From: Saprospiraceae bacterium
GTDB lineage: Bacteria > Bacteroidota > Bacteroidia > Chitinophagales > Saprospiraceae
Direction of reading: 5' to 3'
Assembly (NCBI GenBank): GCA_020629715.1
Contig: JAHDCU010000005.1
Span: 186,001-250,000 of the forward strand
DNA length: 64,000 nucleotides
Shown here: positions 10,160 through 19,122 of the stretch, one piece after another
Position numbering within the stretch: the first letter of the stretch is position 1
How the letters are laid out: every line of letters starts with the position of its first letter
The notes under the pieces: generated by a model
Database searches by the model: none
What the model was told of the DNA's origin: nothing
Seen by the model: only the letters and a program-made list of their open reading frames with translations
Position numbers and translations under genes: made by a program

Positions 10160-10408
10160 TTTTCAGTTCTATATCAAGTATATAGAAATATAGTCAAAAG
10201 TGCTGCGAGTTAAGATATGTACATAGTTGTTTTTCAGATTAACGCTAATTGGTGACATGTAAAGCTTGAAATTAACTTTAGAGATCCAGTTAGGTTTCGT
10301 ATATATGACTAATCGTATTATTACTAGGGTTGTAAAATCAGTCTTTTAAGTATTACGGATACAACTATGGATAATTTATTGGTGTTAAATATACGAAGCA
10401 ACAGCAGC

Positions 10409-11941
10409 ATGAATAAACGGATCTTGTTAACATTATTATCTCTCTTTCAACTATCGCTTTTGTCTGCCCAAAAACAGGATTATATATGGTTAATGGGTAA
10501 GGATCAGAATGTAGTTCAAGACGGACTACAAGGGATGAGACTTGACTTCAATGAAACTATGATTCAGCCCAAAATTGAAACTAACGCCTTAAACTTTGAC
10601 CGAAACAATGCTGTATTATGTGATCATGAGGGTAATTTATTAGCTTATACCAATGGCTGTGCTGTTGCCAATGCTAATCACGAAATCATGATGAATGGAG
10701 ATAGCCTCAATTGGGGATTGTTTCACGAGCATTGGTGGATGGATGATGGGGATTGCCGCAAAGGTTACCCAGGGAGGCAAGATATTCTGATGCTTACAGA
10801 TCCTGGATATGAAAAAGGCGTATATGTATTACAAAAGCCACAGGAATTCAATTTTGGAACTGATTTTGAGCTTTTTCGTAAATATCTTTTATATAGTTAC
10901 ATAGATCTTGATGCTAATAATGGTTTAGGATTGGTGACCTTAAAGAATGATACCTTCTACACTGGTAATCCACATTGGGGATATTTATCAGCAATTCATC
11001 ATGAAAATGGTAATGACTGGTGGATCATACAACCCGAGGATACACTTAATCAATACAATCGATTTTTGATTAATTCTGAAGGAATACATCATCAAGAGGC
11101 ATTAAGAATAGGCCCAACTTGGCATGAAAATACGGGTTCAAGTGGAGAGAGTAAATTCAGTCCAGATGGTTTGAAGTATGCCTTGTATTCAAGAGATAAC
11201 GGTTTGCTCTTATATGATTTTGATCGATCTACGGGCTTACTCAGTAATTTAAAACAGTTAGAAGGTTTAGAAATCGATGAGACCTTCAGCGGCTTAGAGT
11301 TTTCACCTAATAGCGAGATACTCTATATCGTTAACGGTCAGTATCTATATCAAGTAGATTTATTAGAAGAAGACTTATCGCAAGGAGTAACCCTTATTGA
11401 TATATATGATGGTACTCCAGATCCCTTTAATAATCGCTTTATGCAAGCAGCCTTAGCACCTAATTGTAAAATCTATATACGGTCAGGAAGTGGCAATCAG
11501 AGCTGGCACGTGATCCATCAACCTAATGAACGAGGTAAGGCATGTGACTTCGAACAACGAGGTTTACTGTTTCCACAACAATTTGCAACGGGCAGCTTCC
11601 CCAATGTACCGAGATGGCGAGTAGATGAGGAGGAGAAATGTGATCCGAGTATCATGACGATGTTTGGTGAGACAGTATATTATCGTAGAGAGCTAAGTGT
11701 ATATCCCAATCCTGTGCATGACTATTTACAAATCAATTATCCTGGTAGCGACAGTAATCGGGATAGAGGGAAGTTACTTGTGTATGATATGCAGGGACAA
11801 GTGCTATTAGAACAATCAGCCGGCACTACGCAGCTTGATCTAAGCCATCTAGCTAAGGGTAGCTATGTGGTGGAGTATATACCCGAGTATGTAAGTGGTC
11901 AAGAGCGAATATTATATAATGAGGTGATTGTGAAAATGTGA
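10409..11941 (+). CDS. Secreted propeller-like protein with T9SS sorting domain
   Basis: A 510-residue exported protein. The ATG at 10409 starts a clean signal peptide (MNKRILLTLLSLFQLSLLSA); an in-frame ATG 14 codons upstream would give an unusual N-terminus. The middle has WD40/YVTN-like beta-propeller character (SKFSPDGLKYALY, GLEFSPNSEILYIV, TNGCAVANANHEIM), as in surface proteins that report on accumulated blades. The end is a type A T9SS sorting domain (LSVYPNPVHDYLQINY ... LSHLAKGSYVVEYI). No catalytic motif is visible. It is transcribed divergently from the CotH-kinase gene across a 249-base gap in which I see no complete promoter match. Confidence 0.75.
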   Translation: MNKRILLTLLSLFQLSLLSAQKQDYIWLMGKDQNVVQDGLQGMRLDFNETMIQPKIETNALNFDRNNAVLCDHEGNLLAYTNGCAVANANHEIMMNGDSLNWGLFHEHWWMDDGDCRKGYPGRQDILMLTDPGYEKGVYVLQKPQEFNFGTDFELFRKYLLYSYIDLDANNGLGLVTLKNDTFYTGNPHWGYLSAIHHENGNDWWIIQPEDTLNQYNRFLINSEGIHHQEALRIGPTWHENTGSSGESKFSPDGLKYALYSRDNGLLLYDFDRSTGLLSNLKQLEGLEIDETFSGLEFSPNSEILYIVNGQYLYQVDLLEEDLSQGVTLIDIYDGTPDPFNNRFMQAALAPNCKIYIRSGSGNQSWHVIHQPNERGKACDFEQRGLLFPQQFATGSFPNVPRWRVDEEEKCDPSIMTMFGETVYYRRELSVYPNPVHDYLQINYPGSDSNRDRGKLLVYDMQGQVLLEQSAGTTQLDLSHLAKGSYVVEYIPEYVSGQERILYNEVIVKM

Positions 11942-12152
11942 TAAGCCGCGGGAGTGATAAGATTCATATCTACGTCAACTTGGTAGCTTATCGATTTGAC
12001 GAGCTGGGATATGATCAAGAGCATAATGAGGTGATTACTGTTTTATCTTATAATCCTCTTTGTTCTGAATGCCTCTATGGTCACCAAAAAAATAGCTTGG
12101 TTTCGTACTATTAATATGATCAAATCACCAAATTATCAAATGCTCATAAATT

Positions 12153-14783
12153 CTATTCATGCATATGCCCATGCCCATGCGCATCATCACCCGTAGTACC
12201 CGTACTTAGGATATCTCCAAATAAGATTGCATTATTAAATACTCGGAATCCTCCCCACCAATATCCTCGGAATAATGGATTATCAGAGAAGCAAATAATT
12301 TTTCCACGGCCTTGACCAAAAACGGTCACTGCAGCGCTATTGGCTAGCATCTTGATCTGTGATTTATGAATGTATCCGCTGACTAGAGGATTATCCGTAT
12401 ATCGGGCTGGAGTAGCATATGGGTTGGCAATAGGATCGTAAAATGTCGTCCCTCTCTTCATAAATGCCACTTGATCATCTTCATATCCGTAGAATAAAGG
12501 ATGACTCAGATCTACCTGTGTATTGAAAATACTACCACCTATCCGTCTGGCACCCCAAGTACTTGATGATTTAGAGTAGGGTAGTTGCATGGTCTTTCCT
12601 TTGGATTCACTTTTGCTACGTGATATCTGTATGAGCTTTTTAGCATTTAGCCAATCTATCGCTCGTTTGAATGCCATGATTTTCCCACCTGACTTCACCC
12701 AATGTGTCAGGTGATGTAGTTGATCTTCACTTAGGCTAGTGTATCGGCCGTCTGCCATGATCAGTGTATTATAAGATTGCAGTGAAGCTGCTCCGATATC
12801 TTCGACATTGAGTAAGGTCACAGGCATGGACATCGTATGGTCGAGGTGGTGCCAGATGTGTCCCGCGTCGTAAGCATTCACTCCACTACCCACCACCAAG
12901 GCTATCGTAGGAGTATTCAATGGTCGTTGACTCGGGCTACCCAACATAGGGCCTTTAGTATTGAGACCCGTTGAGACAGGGTAGACCTTGATACCATATT
13001 GCGATACTTGATCACTTATCATAGAGATGACTTCGCTGGTACTCATATTTTTTTGAGTAGTAGGTATGATGACCGTACCAGCTTCAAATAGTTGATCATA
13101 TTCTGGGTGCATAACATCCTTGGTCAAAACTTTTAGGTTTAGTCCTTCACGGAGTAAATTGTAGGATGCACTTGCCGCCATGGTATTTTCCCAGTTCATT
13201 AAATACGCATATGGAACTTCTCCTTCACTAGGATTATTAAAAACCTTGTTATAGGCATGTCCACTGACTCGATCACCAATCATTCCTGATCTTAGTTGAC
13301 CAGATTTCAAAGCATCGTATTGAAGGTCAAAGGCTGCTGGGAAGGTCCATGCCGATACATCATAAAATAAACTGTCATTGAAGCTAGTCACTTTCTCAAA
13401 CATCGCTTTGATCAATTTTGACTGTTGCTGGTCAGTTGGGATGATATAAGAATTGCCATCTGATGGATAACTAGAAGAACCTGCATTGACATCTGACTTT
13501 AGGCTAAATACATCGATCTGATGTTGACTCAATTTATCTATGAAAGCATCTAGCTTAGCATCATCACGTGATTTTATGACATATCCTTTTATTGCATCGG
13601 AAGATCTTTCAGAGGCGGCATTTTTATAAAAATCTCTTTTATAACTCAAGAGATCATTTTTAATAGCCAGCGAAGCATCCTGAGTACTGAGTGAGGTCAC
13701 GACTTGATTACGTATCGTAAATGGAAAATCCAAGTCGCCATTGACAGTCGATTGCTTATGTCCTCGAGAGCTAGCCTGCTCAAAAAGTATTCCGATAGCC
13801 CCATTGATATCTGGATAGGTAGAACCCTTACCATAATAGAAATCATCAAAAGACTCCTTGGTGTAATAGAGTGATCCTATGCTATCTAATGCTTTCGCAT
13901 GAAACTCTCCAATCTTACCGGTCAAATCTTGATTCTTTTGCGGCGTATTAGGATTAGTCCTAGAAGGTATACCTGGTTGAAAAAAGAAGGTATTGTTTGA
14001 TCCCATTTCATGGTGATCCGTTAATACAGTAGGTTTCCACTCGTGGAAGGTTTTTACACGTCCCTGTGATTCAGGATGAGTCAATAACAACCAATCTCGG
14101 TTGAGGTCAAACCAATAATGATTCGTACGTCCTCTAGGCCATGGTTCATTGAGCTCTCGACTATGTACATCAGCAATGGTATGCACTCCTTTGTTACTGT
14201 TGACCCAGCTAGAAAATCGTTGCTGACCATCGGGATTATAGCTCGGGTCGAGTAGTATGACCATCTCCGAAAGTAATGAATCTACATGATCGCCTTGCCC
14301 TGCCGTTAGATAGTAAGCGACCAAAGGCGCTGCATTGGCACCGCTGGATTCGTTACCATGGATGGTATATCCTTGATAGATAACCATGGGGGTATTCTCA
14401 ATATCAACTTGACTACCTTGATCTGATTTGCAAAGCTTTTGTTGAGCAGCTTTTATATCATTAATGTTGTCATGATTAGCTTCATTGGTGATTATACAGT
14501 ATACCAGCGGTCTGTCTTCATGGGATCGAGCATACTCCACTAGTTTTACTCTTGGTGATTCGGTGGCTAGATTTTTTAAATAAAAATATAACTGATCATG
14601 CGTGATATGCCATTCGCCAATCTGATATCCTAAAAATTCTTCAGGTGTAGTGATCGATTGATCATATTCTATTTGCGGTAGGTAATAATTCAAATCTCGC
14701 TTTAGATCATCTTGTGCATATGCTACATTGATAAAAACAATTAACAGCAGCAAAAAGAGTAATTTCTGGGCTTTGAAGTTCAT
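12153..14783 (-). CDS. Secreted M14-family zinc carboxypeptidase
   Basis: Zinc metallopeptidase of the M14 (carboxypeptidase A) clan, 876 residues with signal peptide MNFKAQKLLFLLLLIVFINVAYA. Zinc ligands fit His142-Gly-Asn-Glu145 (TIHGNESSG) and a histidine in DHHEMG (257/258). Asn183-Pro-Asp-Gly and Arg229 (LNRDW) match substrate-binding residues. Glu335 in FEQASSRG is the likely general base. A long C-terminal region (about 390-860) has a class I glutamine-amidotransferase-like fold pattern (TPTIALVVGSG, LIMADGRYTSL) often seen in this Bacteroidota subgroup. The protein ends in a His-rich tail (DDAHGHGHMHE). There is no sorting domain. It likely degrades peptides in the periplasm or outside the cell. 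Confidence 0.9.
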   Translation of the reverse strand: MNFKAQKLLFLLLLIVFINVAYAQDDLKRDLNYYLPQIEYDQSITTPEEFLGYQIGEWHITHDQLYFYLKNLATESPRVKLVEYARSHEDRPLVYCIITNEANHDNINDIKAAQQKLCKSDQGSQVDIENTPMVIYQGYTIHGNESSGANAAPLVAYYLTAGQGDHVDSLLSEMVILLDPSYNPDGQQRFSSWVNSNKGVHTIADVHSRELNEPWPRGRTNHYWFDLNRDWLLLTHPESQGRVKTFHEWKPTVLTDHHEMGSNNTFFFQPGIPSRTNPNTPQKNQDLTGKIGEFHAKALDSIGSLYYTKESFDDFYYGKGSTYPDINGAIGILFEQASSRGHKQSTVNGDLDFPFTIRNQVVTSLSTQDASLAIKNDLLSYKRDFYKNAASERSSDAIKGYVIKSRDDAKLDAFIDKLSQHQIDVFSLKSDVNAGSSSYPSDGNSYIIPTDQQQSKLIKAMFEKVTSFNDSLFYDVSAWTFPAAFDLQYDALKSGQLRSGMIGDRVSGHAYNKVFNNPSEGEVPYAYLMNWENTMAASASYNLLREGLNLKVLTKDVMHPEYDQLFEAGTVIIPTTQKNMSTSEVISMISDQVSQYGIKVYPVSTGLNTKGPMLGSPSQRPLNTPTIALVVGSGVNAYDAGHIWHHLDHTMSMPVTLLNVEDIGAASLQSYNTLIMADGRYTSLSEDQLHHLTHWVKSGGKIMAFKRAIDWLNAKKLIQISRSKSESKGKTMQLPYSKSSSTWGARRIGGSIFNTQVDLSHPLFYGYEDDQVAFMKRGTTFYDPIANPYATPARYTDNPLVSGYIHKSQIKMLANSAAVTVFGQGRGKIICFSDNPLFRGYWWGGFRVFNNAILFGDILSTGTTGDDAHGHGHMHE

Positions 14784-14804
14784 GATACCAGTTGTAATTT
14801 TTAA

Positions 14805-14812
14805 TAACTTTG
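14805..14812 (+). promoter_or_regulatory. -7 element (TAACTTTG) ahead of the 14.8-20.3 kb operon
   Basis: TAACTTTG matches TAnnTTTG and lies 15 bases before the ATG at 14828. No convincing -33 TTTG at 19-23 bases is seen. It would serve the small membrane protein gene and, by its tight spacing, the five genes after it. Confidence 0.4.
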
Positions 14813-14827
14813 GTTAAAATAAGACTA

Positions 14828-15127
14828 ATGTTCCAATTTGGTTACTTTTTGTTGATTGGCTTTGTAGTTTCTCTGCTGTTTCTGAACTTATTCTTCAGGG
14901 TTAAGGTGCTCAAATTGTATCGCCATTTGGTTAATAATCGGATACAGTTTGAAGCTAAGCATATGCTTGATCAATCAAGACTAGAGTCCGAAATCATTCC
15001 ACAGTACCCAGAACATGCTGATCAAATAAGAGAATTCGTAAGAAAAGTGAGATTGTCTATTTCGATAGCTTCTTTGATTTTTATTTGTATTGTATCCATG
15101 GGCTTGTTAATGAAATATTACTTTTGA
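14828..15127 (+). CDS. Small two-helix membrane protein of unknown function
   Basis: A 99-residue protein from ATG 14828 (a TTG six codons upstream is possible but lies at the promoter element). Two hydrophobic segments (about 5-22 and 77-97) flank a charged, Glu/Gln/Arg-rich helical middle, so it should be a small inner-membrane protein with a coiled central part. I do not recognise the family. It ends 2 bases before the oxidoreductase gene, so it is probably the first gene of a six-gene operon that includes a sugar-phosphate transferase. No function is assigned. Confidence 0.7.
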   Translation: MFQFGYFLLIGFVVSLLFLNLFFRVKVLKLYRHLVNNRIQFEAKHMLDQSRLESEIIPQYPEHADQIREFVRKVRLSISIASLIFICIVSMGLLMKYYF

Positions 15128-15129
15128 GT

Positions 15130-16101
15130 ATGATAAAACTAGCCTTGTTAGGTTTGGGACATCTGGGTAAAATACATGCAAGATGTCTTCATCAAACTTC
15201 ATTCGATGTCATTGGTTTTTACGATCCTAGCCCCAGTTTACGGCCAGAGGATTATCAAGGCTTGGAGCGCTATGATGATTTAGATTTATTACTATCAAAA
15301 GTAGATGCGGTGGATGTAGTCACGAGCACGGCTACTCACTTCGATATGATAGAAAAAGCAGTCTCTTATGGTCTTCATATTTTTGTAGAGAAGCCATTTG
15401 TACATCGATTAGCCCATGCTTATGAGGTCCAACAATCATTACAAAATAAAGATCTTGTCTTTCAAATAGGGCATGTTGAGCGGTTTAATCCAGCATACAT
15501 TGATTTCGATACTCAAAGCTTAAACCCTAAATTTATTGAAGGTCATCGTTTGGCACCTTTCAATCCGAGAGGGACCGATGCCAGTGTTATTTTGGATTTA
15601 ATGATTCATGATATCGATATCGTATTAGATATTGTAAAATCTAAGGTAGATCGTGTGGATGCTAATGGGGTTAAGGTAGTTTCAGATTCCTATGATATAT
15701 GTAATGCTAGGATAAGATTTGAAAATGGCTGTGTCGCCAATCTTACCGCAAGTAGGATCAGCCTCAAACAAATGCGAAAGATCAGAATGGTACAGAAAGA
15801 TGCCTATATCAATATTGATTTCCTCAATAAGGAAACCCAGATTTTTAGATTAGAAACGGTCAAAGAAGGGGAGGACGTAGGCGATGCCATTACCTTGGAT
15901 ACAGCTCAAGGTGTAAAAAAAGTGCATGTAGAGTCGCCCAAGAGTATAAATAATAACGCAATAGTCGATGAGCTTTCCGAATTTTATGAATCTATCAAAA
16001 ATGGTACAAGCGTAAGAGTAGGAATAGAGGAAGGGATTGCTTCGATAGAGCTTGCCGCTGAAATATATAAACAAGTAGAAAAGAATGAGATTGCTCAATA
16101 A
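15130..16101 (+). CDS. Gfo/Idh/MocA-family NAD(P)-dependent oxidoreductase
   Basis: Sugar or sugar-nucleotide dehydrogenase with an N-terminal Rossmann domain (LALLGLGHLGKIHARCL) and the family signature EKPF at the end of the nucleotide-binding part. GHVERFNPA and MIHDIDIVLD follow in the C-terminal alpha/beta domain, and His and Asp there are usual catalytic positions. The ATG at 15130 starts directly at the Rossmann strand; the longer frame from 15085 would overlap the upstream gene. The GHVERFNPA motif resembles dehydrogenases acting on UDP-amino sugars (GnnA-like), which would fit an envelope role, but the substrate is an inference. It overlaps the lipoprotein gene by 17 bases. Confidence 0.85.
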   Translation: MIKLALLGLGHLGKIHARCLHQTSFDVIGFYDPSPSLRPEDYQGLERYDDLDLLLSKVDAVDVVTSTATHFDMIEKAVSYGLHIFVEKPFVHRLAHAYEVQQSLQNKDLVFQIGHVERFNPAYIDFDTQSLNPKFIEGHRLAPFNPRGTDASVILDLMIHDIDIVLDIVKSKVDRVDANGVKVVSDSYDICNARIRFENGCVANLTASRISLKQMRKIRMVQKDAYINIDFLNKETQIFRLETVKEGEDVGDAITLDTAQGVKKVHVESPKSINNNAIVDELSEFYESIKNGTSVRVGIEEGIASIELAAEIYKQVEKNEIAQ

Positions 16102-16948
16102 ATTTATCCTAGGCTTATTGATCTTATGGAGTATACACTCTTGTGGGTTTCGAGACGATTTTGACGAGGTTCCCACTATCCTTGAAATCAATGAGCTCAG
16201 CCTTACCACCAAGGCTGGTCAAGGTGCAGATACAGAAGCTTTCAAAGATGTTTGGGTATCTGCAAACGGTGATTTATTGGGAGTATTTACACCTCCGGTA
16301 AAAATTCCAATATTATCAGAGCAAGATGAGATAGAGATATTTGCCTTTGCAGGCATCAGAAACAATGGTGATAATCAGGCTCCATTTCAGTATAGTATGA
16401 CTTCATCAGAAGTATTTTCTATAAATAGAAATCCTGGTGAAACGATTACCAAAAATCTAGAATTTGAGTATCGCGATGATATTATTTTTGAGATGGTAGA
16501 AGGATTTGAAGGATCTAATATTATTCTCAATGATGATCGTGATGAAGACTTAGAAACCAATATAGAAAGAACTACCGACGTGACTAGATCAGGTAATTAT
16601 GCTGCATATCTCGAGGTCAGTGAGGATCACTCAGCCATGGAAGTAGCTACTCAGTTTAGTTACAATACCGATAACATTATTGCCACCGCTTATATTGAAT
16701 TAGATTATTTATCGGAGACTAATATGCTCATGGGTATTATCGCAGAGGCACAGGGTGTGGTAGCACCGATTGATTTTATAGTGATGCCTCCTCGTGAGGA
16801 GTGGAATAAGATTTATATTGATTTGACATTATTGCTGAGACAATCCAATGCGGAGAGCTTTAGGATCTATTTTCGTACCGTTTATGATGGCATAGACGGA
16901 AATCCTCAAAGAGTATATCTTGATAATTTAAAATATATTGTCTTCTAG
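16085..16948 (+). CDS. Lipoprotein of unknown function
   Basis: A 287-residue protein with an N-terminal signal peptide and a probable lipobox (WSIHSC, Cys at about 20), so likely a lipoprotein. The remainder is predicted beta-rich: an N-terminal domain with FTPPVKIPIL and a C-terminal part (about 140-287, MVEGFEG ... YLDNLKYIVF) resembling a carbohydrate-binding jelly-roll. I do not recognise the exact family. It overlaps the oxidoreductase gene and ends 8 bases before the sugar transferase gene, suggesting a shared role in surface glycan or cell-surface assembly. The function is open. Confidence 0.75.
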   Translation: MRLLNKFILGLLILWSIHSCGFRDDFDEVPTILEINELSLTTKAGQGADTEAFKDVWVSANGDLLGVFTPPVKIPILSEQDEIEIFAFAGIRNNGDNQAPFQYSMTSSEVFSINRNPGETITKNLEFEYRDDIIFEMVEGFEGSNIILNDDRDEDLETNIERTTDVTRSGNYAAYLEVSEDHSAMEVATQFSYNTDNIIATAYIELDYLSETNMLMGIIAEAQGVVAPIDFIVMPPREEWNKIYIDLTLLLRQSNAESFRIYFRTVYDGIDGNPQRVYLDNLKYIVF

Positions 16949-16956
16949 ATATACAT

Positions 16957-18378
16957 ATGAAGGATAATAGAAAATTCGAACAATGGTTATATCGTTTAGG
17001 TGATTACATCGCTGCGTTGATCGCTTGGTTGTGTTTTTTTATTTATCGTAAGGAGGTCGAATTTCCTGGAATATCATACAACGCCATTTTACAAGACGAA
17101 AAGCTTGGTATTGGGCTGGTATTAATTCCAGTTTTTTGGATGATATTATTTTCCATTTTTGGAAAGTATAAGGACATATATCGTTATTCCAGACTAGCTA
17201 CCATTAAAAGGACAGCTGCCATATCGTTTATGGGGGTACTGATTTTATTTTTTTCCATTTTATTGGATGATACCAGCAATTCTTATGCAGGTTATAGTTC
17301 ATCCTTTATCAGATTGTTATTATTACAGTTTGGGATCACAGTCGCCTTTAGGATGATCATATTGACCATCGCAAATCGCAGGCTAAAATCTGGAAAGGTG
17401 GCATATAACACTCTCATCATCGGTGGTGATACTAGCGCTGTTGAACTTTATCAAGAACTCATCAATCGTCCTCACAGCATGGGTCATCGTTTCGTTGGAT
17501 TTATTGATTCTAATGGATCTAGTTCCAATCTTATAGAATCTTATATTCCGAAGCTTGGAAAAGTAGATGATCTTTCATCAATTATTGTTGAACATGGGAT
17601 AGAAGAAGTCATCATTGCTGTTGAAACATCAGAACATGATCAACTCAAAGGAATTTTGGATATTCTATATGATTTCAAAGAAGAGCTGTTGATCAAAGTG
17701 ATCCCTGATATGTACGATATCATAATAGGTACGGTACAGATGAATCATGTATATGGTGCTGTTCTTATTGAGATCGATCAAAATATCATGCCTCAGTGGG
17801 AACGCATCTTGAAAAGGCTCATAGATATTGTAGTGAGTATCTTGGCTATCCTATTTCTTAGTCCTTTGATACTTTATATTATGATCAGAGTAAAGTATTC
17901 GAGTAAGGGGCCTATCTTTTATATGCAAGAGAGAGTAGGTAAATCTGGTATTTCGTTTAAAATCATCAAGTTCAGATCCATGATCGTCAATGCAGAAAAT
18001 GGAGTGCCACAATTGTCTAGTGAGACAGATAGCCGAATTACCTCGTGGGGAAAGACCATGAGGACATATCGATTGGATGAAATTCCGCAATTTTTTAATG
18101 TACTCAAAGGAGAAATGTCACTTGTAGGCCCTAGACCAGAGAGAGCGTATTACATAGAGAAAATAAGAGAAAAAGCACCGCATTATAAGCATTTGCTAAA
18201 GGTAAGGCCGGGGATAACGTCTTGGGGTCAAGTGAAATATGGATATGCCAGTAATATTGAACAAATGATACAAAGACTTAAATTTGATATTTTGTATATT
18301 GAAAACATGTCGATTGGATTGGATATCAAAATTTTATTCTACACATTACTCGTATTAGTACAAGGAAAAGGAAAGTGA
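16957..18378 (+). CDS. Polyprenyl glycosylphosphotransferase (exopolysaccharide initiating enzyme)
   Basis: Bacterial sugar transferase that moves a sugar-1-phosphate from a nucleotide sugar to undecaprenyl phosphate, starting surface-polysaccharide repeat synthesis. Several N-terminal membrane helices (within about 12-130) precede a Rossmann-like domain (YNTLIIGGDTSAVELYQEL, about 150-270), another hydrophobic segment (about 285-310), and the catalytic domain with FKIIKFRSM, RLDEIPQFFNVLKGEMSLVG, PRPERAYY and VRPGITSWGQ. At 473 residues it matches the WbaP/WcaJ-like class. The polysaccharide is not known; the SLBB exporter near 47-49.6 kb is a plausible downstream partner. Confidence 0.93.
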   Translation: MKDNRKFEQWLYRLGDYIAALIAWLCFFIYRKEVEFPGISYNAILQDEKLGIGLVLIPVFWMILFSIFGKYKDIYRYSRLATIKRTAAISFMGVLILFFSILLDDTSNSYAGYSSSFIRLLLLQFGITVAFRMIILTIANRRLKSGKVAYNTLIIGGDTSAVELYQELINRPHSMGHRFVGFIDSNGSSSNLIESYIPKLGKVDDLSSIIVEHGIEEVIIAVETSEHDQLKGILDILYDFKEELLIKVIPDMYDIIIGTVQMNHVYGAVLIEIDQNIMPQWERILKRLIDIVVSILAILFLSPLILYIMIRVKYSSKGPIFYMQERVGKSGISFKIIKFRSMIVNAENGVPQLSSETDSRITSWGKTMRTYRLDEIPQFFNVLKGEMSLVGPRPERAYYIEKIREKAPHYKHLLKVRPGITSWGQVKYGYASNIEQMIQRLKFDILYIENMSIGLDIKILFYTLLVLVQGKGK

Positions 18379-18379
18379 T

Positions 18380-19120
18380 ATGCGTAGATATGGTCTAATC
18401 GGAAAATCGCTCAAACATACATTTTCACCTAGTTATTTTGCAAAGAAGTTTGTTGATGAGCATATAGCTGATGCTTCTTATGGTATTTTTGAATTGAGTG
18501 ATATTTCAGATATTAAAGAAGTATTCAATCAGTCACCTGCTGGATTGAATGTTACTATTCCTTATAAAGAAGCGGTACTTCCATATATGGATTATTTATC
18601 AGATGCAGCCCGAGGTATAGGAGCAGTCAATACTATTCTTTTTCAGGAGAATAATATTATTGGTCACAATACTGACGTATCTGGGTTTACTAAAAGCTTA
18701 TTGCAACATCTCGATCATGAGACTGGAAGTCAATCAGCACTCATTCTAGGTTCAGGAGGAGCTTCAAAGGCCGTTCAATTTGCTTTCAAGCAGTTGGATA
18801 TCCCTTATCACGTAGTATCTCGGTCAAAAGGAGAATATAAATATGAAGACCTTTCATCACAGATCTTCGATCAAAACACCATTATAGTCAATACGACGCC
18901 ACTTGGAATGTACCCCAATATAGATGGTTGCCCAGCTATCCCAATACAATTTCTTAGTGCTCATCATCTTGTCTTTGATCTAGTATATAACCCACCGAAA
19001 ACAAAACTACTCTTACAAGCAGAACAAAAAGGAGCTACTATTGTAAATGGTTATGACATGCTAGTATATCAAGCTGAAGAATCATGGTATGCTTGGAATC
19101 ATTCTAAAGAATTTATGTAG
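18380..19120 (+). CDS. aroE: Shikimate dehydrogenase
   Basis: NADPH-dependent reduction of 3-dehydroshikimate in chorismate synthesis. The N-terminal substrate-binding motif is GLIGKSLKHTFSPSYF, the catalytic lysine is Lys63 in NVTIPYKEAV, and GHNTDVSGF carries the catalytic Asp. LILGSGGASKAVQFAF is the NADP-binding glycine loop, and YDMLVYQAEESWYAW closes the fold. At 246 residues it has the compact size seen in Bacteroidota. It starts 1 base after the sugar transferase stop and ends 2 bases before proline dehydrogenase, so expression is probably coupled, although the functions are unrelated. Confidence 0.95.
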   Translation: MRRYGLIGKSLKHTFSPSYFAKKFVDEHIADASYGIFELSDISDIKEVFNQSPAGLNVTIPYKEAVLPYMDYLSDAARGIGAVNTILFQENNIIGHNTDVSGFTKSLLQHLDHETGSQSALILGSGGASKAVQFAFKQLDIPYHVVSRSKGEYKYEDLSSQIFDQNTIIVNTTPLGMYPNIDGCPAIPIQFLSAHHLVFDLVYNPPKTKLLLQAEQKGATIVNGYDMLVYQAEESWYAWNHSKEFM

Positions 19121-19122
19121 TT

